From Diphasiastrum complanatum (taxonomy: Eukaryota; Streptophyta; Lycopodiopsida; Lycopodiales; Lycopodiaceae): a DNA stretch of 64,000 nt. The stretch spans positions 51,750,209 through 51,814,208 of the forward strand of contig CM055098.1 in NCBI GenBank assembly GCA_029204225.1. Direction: 5' to 3'. Positions 48,330 to 61,500 of this stretch are shown here, piece after piece; within the stretch, counting starts at the first letter, position 1; every line of letters begins with the position of its first letter. Below the pieces are notes generated by a model. It did not search any database and was not told the DNA's origin. It saw only the letters and a list, made by a program, of their open reading frames with translations. The translations under genes were made by a program, and so were the position numbers.

Positions 48330-49600
48330 AGTGCAAATCAACACAAAAAGAGACCTGCTTCACCATCCCTTCCATCCCCACCCCTCTCTAATCGTCCTCA
48401 CCATGAATCACCCTTTGTTGCATCTATTCCTTAGCCTACACCTTATCGTCCCCCACATATTCGTTCTTTTGTTTCTTTTACTCCTTTGTCATCTTCGCAG
48501 AATTCTATACCTCCACCCTCCCGTGTACCTTGTCCAGGATGCGGACGTTTATATATGCAGGGTGCAGGCCTTTCCAGGCATCGAAATGCTTGTACTGCCT
48601 TCCAACAATGAGCTTCCCTTTTAGAATCTCCCCAAACACCTCATCCTGCTCCACTTTCTCCTCCCGACTCAAGTTGGGCTTGGGCTCGCAATCTTGGGTT
48701 CCTTTTATCTTGGTTTTCCTCAACCTCGCCTTTATGCCCGCATTCCTATGGCCCTTCGCCTTGACGTTGAAAGAGCTCTTCGACTACCTTTGATCCGTTT
48801 AGCTACCAACCCTTTTGATATCGTGGCATGGCATATTTTTTTGCTCTTTCCACTTTGGTGTTTGTCTCTTCCTCCTAGAGGTGGTGAAGCAGGTCATCGG
48901 GAAACGCGTAATAGAATTCGACGTTTCATGTCAGGTGATTGGGAAAATTTACAAGAGGAACTTTTTCTTCGTTGCAATGCACTTGCAGCAAAACGAGAGT
49001 TTAATTCAGGCTCCGACTCGGGGTCAATTCCTATTTATAGTTGTCTACGTCGTTGTGCTTGGACAAGCTGGTGAATTTTCTCGGGCTGCGCACGCTCTTG
49101 CTCCATCAATTTCAGCAACGCCTTCTTCTACAACTATTCAGGCTTTGGAACAACTTCATCCCCATGCTAGTGATACTCTTCCATTATTTGTTGAAGACAT
49201 TCAACCTGACTCTGATCTTCAACTTGCAGAAGCTCATTTTATGAAAGCTTTTCTACGTTGTCCTCGCCTCTCAGCTGGTGGACCTTCAGGAATGGTTTTT
49301 GAACAAATGATTCTGCTAATGGCTTTGATCTCCTCTTCAAGGTGTGCTCTTTCATTGCATCTGGGCAGATCCTGCCTTCAGTCGCTCATATCTTAGGTGT
49401 GCTCTTTTGGTGGTGTGCGTCCAATTGCAGTGGGGAAATGTATATACAGGTTGGTGGCAAGGCCACTTTGTTTCCAGTTTTGAGAAGCATTTCATGCTCA
49501 TCTTTTTCCATTTCAATTTGGGTGTGCTACTCCCGGCGGTTGTGAGACAGTCATTCAAGACAGTATCAGTTTGAGAGTCGTAATGAGTTCCCCAATTTTT
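48330..49600 (+). mobile_element. R2-like LINE fragment: C2HC finger and N-terminal RT part
   Basis: At 48522-48611 the frame reads CPGCGRLYMQGAGLSRHRNA followed by C, a C-x2-C-x12-H-x3-C finger. Then come ARIPMALRLDVERALRLPLI and FDIVAWHIFLLFPLWCL (48.73-48.86 kb), the pre-RT region usual in this RT group. Next are EFSRAAHALAPSISATPSST and LSAGGPSGMVFEQM (49.07-49.3 kb), the start of the RT with S-A-x-G-P-S-G. FGCATPGGCETVIQDS (about 49.52-49.57 kb) is a later RT motif. Pieces lie in different frames with several stop codons. The YxDD and C-terminal endonuclease parts are missing; the sequence ends against a gypsy remnant. Finger plus RT suggests the R2/NeSL/CRE-like side of the LINEs. Confidence 0.6.
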
Positions 49601-51230
49601 TACTAGTTGGTCACAAGTATGATCCGTGGTTGATGAATCATCATCCTCTTTTTGAGCCACTGGTTTGATAGTCCAAGTTACAGGATCAACTTTGACTGCA
49701 TGTTCACGATTTTCAAAAGTGATTTTCCCAGTACCCCAGTTATGAACTACTTGTGCAACTCATAACCATGGGTGTCCCAATAGGACTCAATAGACATTTG
49801 GTGCTTCTGGTAAGTCCATTACTACGAAAGTAATGACAAACTATACTCCGACAATTCTGACAGGTATATCTTCAACCATTCCTCACAGAAGAACTCTAGT
49901 TTGATCAGCCATCTTAATGGCAAAAGTCGCAGGCTTTATCTTTGTAAGGCCCCACTTTGTACATAACTCTGTAAAAATTAGGTTAACTCCCGAATCGCCA
50001 TCTATCACAGCTGCTTCTTTAGAAAATTGCCTACATTGTATTGGCTGGGTGATGTTTTTTTGTTCACTTTCCCAAGTTGCTCCGACATGGAATACTTCAT
50101 TAGATTCTTCAAATCCAGCACAAAAAAGTGGCTCTTGATGGACTTCAGGTTCAGCATGAGTTAACTTTTGTGCTAATACTTCTTTTGCTTTTGGCACCAA
50201 CTTCAGGAACTCTCCCAACGAAATATTAATCTTATGAGACAAAATATTCATAAGCAATTTTGTTTGCTGCGCTTCCGGTTCCATCATCTTGAAGGGTTCT
50301 TCATGATGATGCAACTGAGCATTCATATCTATACGTGGATTATTCGGTGGCTGCACTGGTGAAGAATGAACTTCGGTTGTTGCTCTAGCAGTTTCAAGCT
50401 CTTCTTCCTTCTGCAAATGTTTAATCCACTGCCTCATATCCTGATATCTTCTCTTTTCTACATGAAAATTTGGATAGACTCCAGATGCTGTTGGTATTTC
50501 AGTTAATGGTATAGAGTTAGTAGGTACTGGATTTGCTATAGGTTCTTTCTGCTTTTGTGCTCTGGTAACCACCATCAAGGGTACACTTGGTTCATTTTGA
50601 GCTGTTGATCTTTGCTTTATTGCTATCAAATTTATAGGAGCTGTGACTGGCAGCGGCTTTGGCCTTGCTGGGCACTCCTTATAGCAATGTCCATAACCAT
50701 AGTCACGACAGAATAGTACAAAATTTTCTTTGTTTGGACATTTTGCAACTCTGTGAGTTTCTCCACATTCAATGCATCCAAGTGGTGCTCAGGTCCAGTT
50801 TCTAGATGCTTGTTGTTGCATGGCAGCATAAATAGCATACTGTTCTGAAGATCCACCTTCATGATTATTACTGTAGTTCCATTGCTCGACACTTTTGTAA
50901 GGTTCTGGTTCCATCAAATTGGCAGGAGGAGCAGATTGTGTTGGTGGGGTAGGTAAGGCTAATCATTCTGGGTATCCAAGAGCAGATTGATGAGGTCTAG
51001 CTATTGGATTTCCTCCATAAAGTGGTTCTTGATATCCCATCTAGGCATACTGTTGTCGAATAATCTGAGGATTGAAGTTGTAAAAAGCAGTCTCATGATC
51101 AGCAAATTGCACAAATGGCATATACTGATTTCCATTCGTGTTTTCAATTGAGGCTGGTCACTATCGGCTATATCATTCCTACAATCCTTCAGAGTGTAGA
51201 CAGACACTAGCAGGATCAGTAGTGGCTAAT
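49600..51230 (-). mobile_element. Ty3/gypsy remnant 1: gag end and protease
   Basis: On the minus strand: a gag zinc-knuckle region CGETHRVAKCPN (about 50.75 kb), a long linker frame 50629-49883, and the protease region with AVIDGDSGVNLIFTELC, followed by IKPATFAIKMADQTRVLL. Behind it (49.6-49.87 kb) MVEDIPVRIVGV and LLGHPWL are typical of the protease-RT stretch in this gypsy branch. It is old and broken, and RT is not present here. Confidence 0.7.
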
Positions 51231-51234
51231 TTGG

Positions 51235-52960
51235 TTGGCTCTTTCTCTTTTCATTTCTGGGCTCTAATCTGGATGAATACCCCCATCATAGACGCCTTGG
51301 GTTCTCCTACCACACTCACTAAGTGTAGAGGGGCAGAGACCTCTCCTTTCTTCTCCTTCCTCATTGGACACGTTAGGTATGGGTGGCCGTACCCACAATC
51401 ACGACATAGTGGTACAAAATTGCCTTGTGGCTTGTTAGGGCACTCGACAATCCTATGGTTTTTTCCACATCCATAACATTTAATGGGAGCTCTAAATCCT
51501 ATGGTTTTCTCCACATCCATAACATTCAATGGGAGCTCTAAATCCTGTACCTCTAAGCTAGTTAGCGTAGATCAGTATCAGTCGCCATTCACTTTGTCTA
51601 TGAAATGCACTAGAACAGAGTCATGTGCTTCCTCCTCAGCATAGTAGGGTTCTTTGGTCACTTCAACCATGTTCAACTTTTGAGCAGCTCGTTGTGGATT
51701 TCTCACTACTAAGCCTGGGTTCTTGGGGGAATGGGTGGTAACGCCAATCTAGGTGGTGGTTGAGGCAAGGCACCTTGTCATTGTGCCAATGGGACGTGAT
51801 TCGGTGCTGGTCACAGATTGCTTAGTTTCTGAGATTGTATCGACATTCATCTATATCATGATTGCTCATATTGCAGATATGGCAATATCGCGCAGGTCGC
51901 TCTGACCTCTGTCTCAACTGCGGGCACTCATTTCTGGTATGGTTGCCAGAATAGTATGGAGACCAAGTGGTTTCTCTCCTTGGATATGCAAGGGTAGGTC
52001 CTAGTTGCAAGCCTTTTAGCTTTTGATCGACAACCGCGGTAAGATCAGTGGTGTGCTTCCCAATTTGCTCATTGCTCTGGATGTGCAACTTCTCTATGGC
52101 TGATATGATAGAATCAACGCTATTGGCTGTAGAGGTAGAGGCATTGTCATATAGCTTATCCTTACGTTTGGCTCTTTGTTCCTTTTTGTGCCTTCGTTCT
52201 TGGTCAGAATTGTCAGAGTCTGAACTAGTGCTTTCACTATCGTCAACTTTTTTGATAGAAGCATCAGCGCAGGTTGCTTGAAAAGACACGTATTTGTTCT
52301 TCGCTTCATTTGTTGTCTGATTTTCTTAGGTAGTCCTGCCATGAACCACGTCATGATGCTATGGTATGGGACAGTATTAGGATTGCATCACCCACGCAAT
52401 CTCTTGATCCTTTCTATATAATCATGTAGGGACTAATTTTTCTTATCCATACGGATACGTGCTAATTACAGGAAAGGATCTAAAAAGAAACGAGTGGTTT
52501 TAAAGCGTGTGATGAATTCAGCCTGTAAGATGTTCCAATCATCTCATTCATTCTACTCAAGATTGAAATACCAATCTTTTGCAGTATCGGTTAGGCATAG
52601 AATGAAATATCTTAACAGCTCTTGCGGGATGTCATCTCCATAGGTTCTACACGCCTGGGTATAGATCTGAAGAAATCGTCACAGATCTCCCTTGCCATCA
52701 GACCTCGGAAGGTTGATCTTGGGGACGTTCCAGATTGCGTGGGGTACAAATGACCCATCAGGGGTGGATCTACATCTCAGATGCATACAATGGAACGAAA
52801 AGGTGAAGCTATTTTTCTGGCTTTTTTTTTGTTTTTTTTTTTTGGTATTTTTCTTGTTCTTATTCTTCAAATATTTTTGAAGATCATTTCTATGTTTGGT
52901 GATCAAATGATGGATCTGAATGACGATCAAACCGAAATGAAAATGAACTCAGCATTAAAT
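51235..52960 (-). mobile_element. Ty3/gypsy remnant 2: gag
   Basis: On the minus strand the gag capsid region reads AIWNVPKINLPRSDGKGDL, DIPQELLRYFILCLTDTAKD then WYFNLE, and SLHDYIERIKRLRGW (52.75-52.3 kb). Next are a charged region (52289-51822) with a knuckle CHICNMSNHDIDEC, then a second knuckle CYGCGKNHRIVEC (about 51.47 kb). A gag knuckle of the same kind recurs in remnant 1, so two copies of related elements stand side by side. Broken several times. Confidence 0.7.
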
Positions 52961-53099
52961 CCTTAAATGAAGAAGTTGCGAGGAGTCACTTTTCTATGAA
53001 AAACGTAGCTCAAAAGATCATGAATGCTAAGGATTGGTGGCCTACAATGTATCCAGATGTGCATCTATTTATACAAAATAGTCACCTTGTCAAAGGGTA

Positions 53100-54000
53100 G
53101 GGCAACCAACTTCTTCTACAAATTGGCTACTTACACCAACCTTGCCTCTAGCACCATTTGAGAAATGGGGCATAGATTTTGTTGGACCTAGAAAATTTGC
53201 TACTTTAGACAAAAATAATTGATATATTTTAGTAGCAATTGACTACTTTACAAAATTAGTTAAAGTAGCATCAACAAAATGAAATGATGCGAAGATGTTA
53301 GTAACTTTTTTATTAGAGGATATCATTGCTAGGTTTGATTGTCCTTTGGAATTAGTGACAGGGCCAGACAAGGGTGCTATTGAGAAATTAACCAATTATT
53401 TTTTGATTTTTCATCAAAAAAACTCCATACAATTAGAAAGCTAATGGATTATCAGAAAGAGCAAGTAAAATATTGTGTAGAATCCTCAATAAAATAACTT
53501 TTACACATTCTATAGATTGAGACACAAGAATACCACCAATTCTATGGGCTTACAGAGATACAAAGAAGGTTATTACTAAGAAAACTTCATTCTTACTAGT
53601 ATATGACATGTTTCCTAAATTACCTATAACATTCAATACACCTCCCTACTTATCAAAATATACAAGAAGATAGAGATGAATCAAATCAAATGGTTGAGGA
53701 GTATCAAAGCATATATCCAAATTGAATTTTTTTTTGACTTTTGGCATTACAAAAAACTACCATGGTAGAAAGAAAAGACAGGTATAATTCAAACTCAAAG
53801 AAACTCAAATGAAAAGAAAGAGACCTGGCTTTGTTATCTTGCATGCAATTTTCCATACAAAGTAATAAAAATTCAACCGAAAGATCTACAAAATCAACTA
53901 CTTCACAAAAGAATCAATGGCTATAGACTCTAGAAAATTTGTTTTGAGCCTAATATTTTATAACACTATAAATTTTAGAGACACTCGATCAAATTGGGAT
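53100..54000 (+). mobile_element. Ty3/gypsy remnant 3: integrase core
   Basis: On the plus strand PFEKWGIDFVGP and YILVAIDYFTKLVKVAS (53.15-53.27 kb) are the start of a gypsy integrase core with its first catalytic Asp. LLEDIIARFDCPLELVTGPD follows with the second. The rest of the frame is decayed. It faces the opposite way to remnants 1 and 2, so it belongs to another copy. Confidence 0.75.
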
Positions 54001-56224
54001 TCCAACAGGGAGCGTACAAGTGTAGACCAACATGGCTAAAACAAAAGTCTAAAGTGGCATCACAACTGTGGACACTACCATGAAAGCCTAGAGGATGAAT
54101 GATGGAGTAATGTTGGGAGCCATCAGAGATGCAATACTATGAGTAGCATCCACCTTTGTTGTATATTTTTTGAAGTTACAAGAATCCCAAATTTCACTTA
54201 CATTCCTTAGGTACTTGCTGGCAAAATGTCAAAAGTGTGCATTTTGAGGACCTTGAATAGATCATCCACGATCTACATGCATGAGAGGTTGCACACTAAC
54301 AAAATACTCTTGATCAATTCGGATTTTAAAGAGCTATCAAATACAATATGGATCTAGGCAAGAGCTCTTGTACACAAAAGCCAATCATCATCCAAAGTCA
54401 AGCAAGTTTCATGCATATCCTTGAAAAAACTAAGTAAATCTCATTATGGAAGAGCCAAACAAGCACCTAGCACTCAGATAGAGAGAGAAAGCAACCAAGC
54501 TTACGAGTAGAGAGAGAATAGACCAAAAGTATGCAAGACAAAAACTTGATTAACTCTCAAAATCATGAAATTACAATGAAACTCCACATCCTTATAGTGG
54601 TGAGTTTGAGCTCCTACTCCATTTAGCATGTGGTGACCTCTAGAAATGACTAGATCCACGATTTGTACCTCAAATCTTGATTGGATGTCAAAAGTCAATG
54701 TGATGAGTTTTTGACCAATTGTGCACCACTTGCAATTTCACACTGCTACACTATTGTATGACATGTGTCAACATCTCATAGGACGCGAGATGGATGTCTA
54801 TTTGCCTATCCTAACCATGCATTTTAATTTGTACAAGTCATGAGGGGGTTGGGGCCCCCAAACTCATGATGCCACTTGGCATGCATAAAACAAGCTATTC
54901 TAAACCATGAATTGGCTAATGCAAATAGGCCTACTATTCACATGTGGGAAGATGCTCCACACATGTGATTTACATATTGTTGATAGATTCCCTACCAATA
55001 TTACAATCAGCCGAATATTTCTGGTGCTGGCTGATCCGAGTTCTTAAAGTAATTAGACTTGTAAGTTATAGACCCAACCATGGCATCTTGTTGTGTAAGA
55101 CCATGAGTTGAGGAAAAACTAGTTAGTTACTTCATAGTTAGTTGGATGTGACATGAGAGTGGAGAGCTAAAAACAATATTGAGTTGTAGAAAGTGAAGCC
55201 AAGAAACAAAATGGCGGGCAAAAGAGAAAGAAGATAGAAAAGAGAAACACACGAAGAAGAGCAAGAGGCAGAAGTTAGTGAGGTGGCTAACGAGTCGAGG
55301 AGGAGTTCATGAGTGGATGAGAGTTGAGTTAATGATAGAAGAGCAGTGTGTAGAGAACGAACAGTTTGTAGATAAGTCAGTGGAGCGGAATCGGGCAATC
55401 CAAAGAAGGGTAGTCGATTTGATACATTGATGATCAGACTAGTGATGAGGGGAGTTGTAGAGTGAATGCACATTTGATGAGTTTGTAAAAAAGCTACTGT
55501 CATTGGAATGAGAATCCTTAGAATACTTCTTATCAGTTTTGTGTACTATATGTTGCATATAATTGCGTACTGAGTGTTAATGATATTTAGCAATTAACTG
55601 AGATGAATTGTAAGTGAGAGTAAGATTTATCTGCTACTGTATGAGTGTGAGATTGTAGATCTAAGATTATAAATCTGTTGTTTGTGAATGGAGAACTCAT
55701 ATGATGCATGTTAAGTAAGTAGATCTTATCTGAGTTACTCATGATGACAGGCCGGTGTTACGATGCTGAATGCTTAGAATAAGTTTGTTGAATTATGCTT
55801 GCCATGTTCCACTTATTGTGAAAATGTTGATGAATTGTGGTCTGTTAGGAATAGCAATACCAGCAGTTGTTTGAGTAGGAGTGATAGGTTGCTTGATTGC
55901 TAGGTTCAGGTTCAAGCAGGTGATGTGATTGAGTGGAGCATTCAACATTGATGGAAGATTGGTTAACCGAGAGAGGAAAAGAAGTGAACATTTGGCATCA
56001 TTGACGACTCAATTACATTTGTACACATATGATTCGCTTTCAATAGCAATGTCCACCACATTCAATTTTAAAATTGTTTGGTTTTTACTTTGCTTCTAGA
56101 TCACAGTTATTCTGATTTATGTTCTAACCTTGCTTTATCTATGCAACACTTTATTACAATTAGCCGTTTATTTTTTTTCATCGACTTGTTTCGCACACCG
56201 CATTATCCAAAATTTCTTACTTTT
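54001..56224. other. Long stretch without a recognised gene
   Basis: Two open frames on the minus strand (54501-54698, 55138-55503) have no motif and look like chance. Parts of 55.1-55.98 kb resemble the base composition of LTRs or leaders, but no end, primer-binding site or partner repeat could be set. Confidence 0.4.
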
Positions 56225-56430
56225 TTCACTTACTCTGATACTCTCTGTAAGAGTGAGAAGCTGATTGTTGAAGTAAAGAATGATATCTCGAAACATTTCG
56301 AGATTGCAGATCTGGCAGAAGCCAGGTGTTACCTTGGCTTGCAGATTGACAAGGACTATGAGGGAGGTAAATTGTACCTTCATCCGTCCAGATACACCCA
56401 GAAAATCCACTTTGAAGTCGTCTAGGCTGT
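56225..56430 (+). mobile_element. Copia RT C-terminal piece, first copy
   Basis: SEKLIVEVKNDISKHFEIAD and LAEARCYLGLQIDKDYEGG are the end of a Ty1/copia RT. The second copy lies at 61312-61500 and runs on from a longer copia pol. In both, the same minus-strand gypsy sequence follows directly. Confidence 0.8.
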
Positions 56431-58787
56431 GAATCAAGATTCCCAAGATACTATCTAACACCATTGGCTTATTCAGATTCGAATGCCAAAGCGGGAAGAC
56501 AATCATTCCATTGCGTTGCAACGGACGCCAATAGAGTTAGATCTTTTGCAAACAGCGTTGATTGCCTGACTGGCACAATTGGCGAGGGCTGGCCACATAA
56601 CTCCTGATGGATTCCAGATGCAAGGGTTCATAATTCTGTCTAGTAGACCGTCGTGCTCACTGGAAAACATCACATGTATGAATATAATTTTTTGTGTCCT
56701 TATGAAGCGTAGGCCACCAACAACTTGATTGCAAAAGTTTGCAAACAATAATATCTATAGAGAAGTGTGCTTCGCCCATGCCATCATGTGAAAACATGAT
56801 TATTTCGGGTATTTAATGCGGTGAAACACATCTTTGAAGAATATCATTCATTTCGCGATGATACAATTGTCCTGTAATCAATTGATAAGGTTGAGGCTTA
56901 TGAATCGATTGTCTCTTCTGTACTTTTGTCAAAGAGTCATTCGATTGTCCTAGCATTAGGTTCTCAACAATATCCGCTGCCCAATCAGGCACTGCTTCTA
57001 CATAGAATAATGTAGCATCTGGTAATTCATCATCCACTTCAGTATTAACTTGTGTGGATTCAATTCGTGAAACATGGCTGGCTAGATAATGTTGCTTTCC
57101 CTTACGCACCACAATTCAAAAGTCAATTTCAGTCAATAACAGTAACCATCCTGCAATATGCCCTAGTATTGCATGTCTGTTTACCAAGTAAAGTAACGGT
57201 TGGTGATCCGTATAAAATACAAAGTGCATTTCCATGAGGTAATGTTGAAATTTTCGTATAGAAAAAATCATGGCTAACGCTTCACGTTCTGTTGTGTAAT
57301 AGTTCTTCGCTGGGTCTGTAAGTTGTCTGCTTGCAAATCGTATTGGATAGTCCTTCTTATATTCACTTGTTGTGTCAAAACTAATCCAATTGCATATTTC
57401 AAGGCATCAGTGTGAACATGAAACTCAATCGTCCAATCTGAAGAACGCAGTATCGGTGCTGAGGCTAATGCTTTTTTTAATTTTTCAAAGGCTTCTAATG
57501 CCTCTACTAGCCAAATAGGAACAATATTTGGTAATAGTTCGCATGACCCATAAACACATAAACTCCTTGAATTGTTGTTGGCGGTGGCAATTCCACAATA
57601 ACCTTGATTTTGGTTGATATCACGTGTCCAAGAACAACTCCGTGGAAAACCCATATCTGGCACTTTTATGGATTTAAGAGAATTCGATACTTGCGACAAC
57701 GTTCAAATACTTTCTCCAATCGATCCAGGTGGTCTGAGTCTGTGCTATATGGACTCCAAGGTCATCCAAGTAAATTTCAAGAAATTTCCGTCGATAATCT
57801 TTAAAAGCAAATTGCATTACTCTTTGAAACGAGCTTGGCGCATTACAAAGTCCAAACGACATTACTTTGTAGGCATAGGTCCCCCATTTTGTTGCAAAGG
57901 TTGTTTTGTGACAATCTGTACATGAAATCTTGACTTGATTGTATCCACAATATCCATCTGAAAAACTATAAGCTTTCGCTCTAGCAAGGCGGTCCAAAAT
58001 GCTTTCGGTAAAAGGTAACGAAAAGTGATCCTTTCGCGTCACTTTGTTCAAGGCCTTGAGATTCACACAAATTCTCAATTTCCCATTCTTCTTAGGAACA
58101 ATGACAATTGGTGAAACCCATTCGGTATGTTCGATCTCATAAATGAAATCGGCGTCAAGCAATCTTTGAAGTTCTTTCTTTATCAGGATCCACAACATTA
58201 GGATTACAATGAAAGAACTTTGTAACCTTTGGAACTGCATCAGGTATTAAAGGTATAGTATGTTCAATAACTGACGTCGAAATCCCTTTAAAATCTTTGT
58301 AAGTCCATGCAAAACAATCTCGATATTTAATAAGTCACGTTCGTAGCGCTTGAAACTGTTCAGGATTAAGTTGTGATCCAACTTATACAATCTTTTCTAG
58401 TTCTCCAGGTTTAGCAAGATTCATAGGCTATGTCCTAGCTAGGCCATCATAAAGATCTTTCGATTCTGGCACTTGTTCTTCGGGTTCACGATGTGCTTTG
58501 GGTAACATGATAACCACATCATCCAGTGTATATTGTTTAAAATGCTTGGGCATTTCATGCTGAACTTCATCTGCTTGTTCTTTGTCAAAAGGATTTGGCT
58601 TGGATCTTTGCTTAGCCTTCTTAGCAGGAATTGATCGTGAAGGTGATGAATGAAAAAACGAAATGTTTCTATTGCCAAAGCTTTGCTAGCTTTCAATCCC
58701 GAACTTTTGACAAAAGACGACACAACACGACATGACATGACACAACATGACATGACACAACACAAAATCAGTCGTGCTCCTCAACTG
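56430..58787 (-). mobile_element. Ty3/gypsy pol, first copy
   Basis: On the minus strand: RT (58240-57674) with LRICVNLKALNKVTRKDHF, KVMSFGLCNAPSSFQRVM and IYLDD; RNase H (57.5-56.95 kb) with EFHVHTDALKYAIGLVLTQ; the RH-integrase linker KGKQHYLASHVSRI (57112-56813); and a further piece down to 56.43 kb. 58.24-58.76 kb holds the stretch before RT. This is an old copy with several breaks. Branch resembles plant gypsy elements without chromodomain. Confidence 0.8.
58710..58778. repeat. Short GACACAACA/TGACATGACA repeat
   Basis: A run of ACGACATGACATGACACAAC-type words, five-base period, about 65 bp. Confidence 0.6.
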
Positions 58788-59222
58788 ACCAAGAAGATCA
58801 GCCAAGTACCATGGGGTACAAATATTTGATCAGATGTCATGACAACAGCAGAGTACTCTAGATCGTGGCTAATCTGTCAATCCTGTGATTCGTGATTAGT
58901 TGTAGATGTTTAATCACTCTAATTTGGAAGTTACACGACGTGACACAAAAAAGGTCGCGAACTATATACTTCATGTTTTTGATGCATAATATAGCAAGTA
59001 AGACAAGAAGTAAAAAATAGACAAAAATACAGAATACATGTCCGCTTGCATGCGAGACAATTTTGTAGAGGACCTGTAGATCCAGAAGTCCGCTAGTAAG
59101 CGAGACATGATTCGTGAGAGAACTATATTTCTCTCTCGCTAATGCACTACGTGGATCTATCATGCAGTGCTTGAGAAATCAGAAGATCAATAGATAATAT
59201 TGTAGTTGTCTTTGAGATAGAT
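58788..59222. repeat. 435-bp segment, direct repeat of 63187-63627
   Basis: Both copies begin TGCTCCTCAA and run to AGATAATATTGTAGTTGT with high identity. They could be LTRs or a piece of one, but no primer-binding site is seen next to them; at present the safe call is a direct repeat that closes each of the two duplicated composite units. Confidence 0.7.
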
Positions 59223-61500
59223 CTAAACATCAAGTGAATGATATTGGTTCACTGTGGCTCAACATGGATGGCAGAGACAGACGACTTGAAGATGTTTTGT
59301 TCGTGCCTACATTGCAGCAGGAGTTGCTATCTGTGGCAAGAATAGTTGATGGAGGGATGTGTGTGACGTTCTCAGACGAAGCATGCAACATTGTTGATGC
59401 TAGTACCAGTACCCTGATCACTCAAGGCAGAAGAAAAGACAATCTGTATCACCTAAAGATACGTTTGTCTACAGATCAAGTGCATCAGACTCATTATGAT
59501 TCGCCAGACACTCTATGGCACAGGAGACTATGCCATATGAATTCAATGGCACTATACCAAACAAGCCATCATGGAGCAATCATAGGGGTGAGCATCTCGA
59601 ATGCAAACAGTTTGACCACTTGTGATGCATATCTGAAGAGTAAGATGTCACGCACTCCATTTGTCAAGGACTCCTACAGAATGACCAAGATTCTGGAGTT
59701 AGTGCATTTTGACATTTGTGGCCCTTTCAATGTGATTTCAGTAGGAGGCTCGAAATATTACATTACCTTTATTGATGATTACAGTAAATTTGCCAAAGTG
59801 TATTTTATTCATAACAAATCAGAAGCATTGACAAATTCACAGAGTATGTGAATTGGACAAAGAGATGCATTGGCAACAAAGTGAAGCAGATAAGGACAGA
59901 TCGAGGTGGAGAATACATCTCAAATTCCTTCACTGAATTTTTCAATGATCATGGTATCATTCACAGAAGGACTACATCTTACACACCGCAACACAACGAT
60001 GTTGCAGAAAGAAAGTATAGGACTCTAATGGAAGCTGCCAGATGCATGATGGCCTACTCGAAAGCTCCAAGAGTACTGTGGGCTGCAGCAGTAGCTACAG
60101 TTGCATACATTCAGAACATGACATGAAAGTCTGGTGTCCACGACACCACATGAATTATGATGGGGTAGAAAACCCAATCTCACTCATATCAGAATCTTTA
60201 GTTGTGCAGCTTATGCACATGTTCCTGATAAGCTTCGAAAGAAACTTGATCAGAAAGCTGAACAAAGATATCTTGTAGTATATGACAATAATTTGTCATA
60301 CTACAGAGTCTACATGCCAGAGACAAACACTAGGAAGATAGTCAGAGATGTCAAGTTTGATGAGAACATAACGATGGCCAACGATGATCTTGTCAGCTGT
60401 GAAGTTCTTGAAAGGCAGTATTATGATATGCCAACTGTGACAAAGGGATCAGAAGATGAATATGAAGACGAAGATTTTTGAGTCGCTTTGCATTCGAGTG
60501 ACAAATCAGAAGATGAAAGATTCGAGTGGCAGCCTTCTGCTACAGTACCTGTAAAGCGAGATGGTTCCGGACCTAGCAGAGCAAACAAAGGCAAAGGCAT
60601 TACAGTTCCAGGAGGATCTCCTAGAATGTCGACAAGACAACGAAGAGTGCCAGCAAGATATGTGCCAAGGAGCTCTGCTTCTACATCAGAAGAGTTTTGT
60701 GGATTCAGTGGCGAACCACACACATTTGAGGAGGCAATTGAATGTCCAGAGAAGGACAAATGTATCCAAGCCATGAATGAGGAGATGGAATCCATGAGGA
60801 AAAACTAGACATGGACGTTGCAGCCATTACCAGATAAGCGAAAGGCTGTAAAATGCAAATGTGTATACAAGCTAAAGTATGGACGAGATGGAGATGTTTC
60901 AAAGTATAAGGCAAGACTTAGAGCAAAGGGATTCTCTCAGAGATATGGTATTGACTATTCTAAGACCTTCTCTCCTTTCATGAAACATTCGTCCCTACAT
61001 TATCTATTTGCATATGTAGCTACTTACGACCTTAGGATCCACATTGTGGACGAGAAGACAGCCTTCTTGCATGGTGAGCTAGACGAAGAGGTCTACATGG
61101 ATCAACCCCCAGGTTATGTCTCGAATTCACTTCCTAATTATGCATGCAGAATGCATAGGAGTATCTATGGTCTGAAGCAGTCATCTTGAAAATGGTACAA
61201 AAAGAAAGATCAAGCCCTGAAATCCTTGGGATTCAAGCCACTAATGATTGTTCCAATGTCTATGTAAGAATTACAGATGAAAAGATCATTATTGTGGCTG
61301 TGTATGTGGACGACACTCTGATACTCTTTGGAAGAGCGAGAAGCTGATTGTTGAAGTGAAGAATGATATCTCGAAACATTTCGAGATTGCAGATCTGGGA
61401 GAAGCCAGGTGTTACCTTGGCTTGTAGATTGAGGGAGGTAAATTGTACCTTCATCAGTCCAGATACACCCAAAAAATCCACTTTGAAGTCGTCCAGGCTG
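59223..61500 (+). mobile_element. Ty1/copia pol: protease end, integrase, RT
   Basis: Plus-strand parts in order: protease end and pre-integrase region (LEDVLFVPTLQQELLSVARI, LWHRRLCHMN), integrase (ELVHFDICGPFNVISVGG, then RTDRGGEYISNSFTEFFNDH and HNDVAERKYRTLMEAAR), the acidic linker (60488-60808), RT (KYKARLRAKGFSQRYGIDYS, DEKTAFLHGELDEEVYMDQP, then YVDDTLILFG at about 61296-61325), and the RT C-terminal piece. It is broken in several places; no gag, RNase H or LTR is seen with certainty. Confidence 0.85.
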
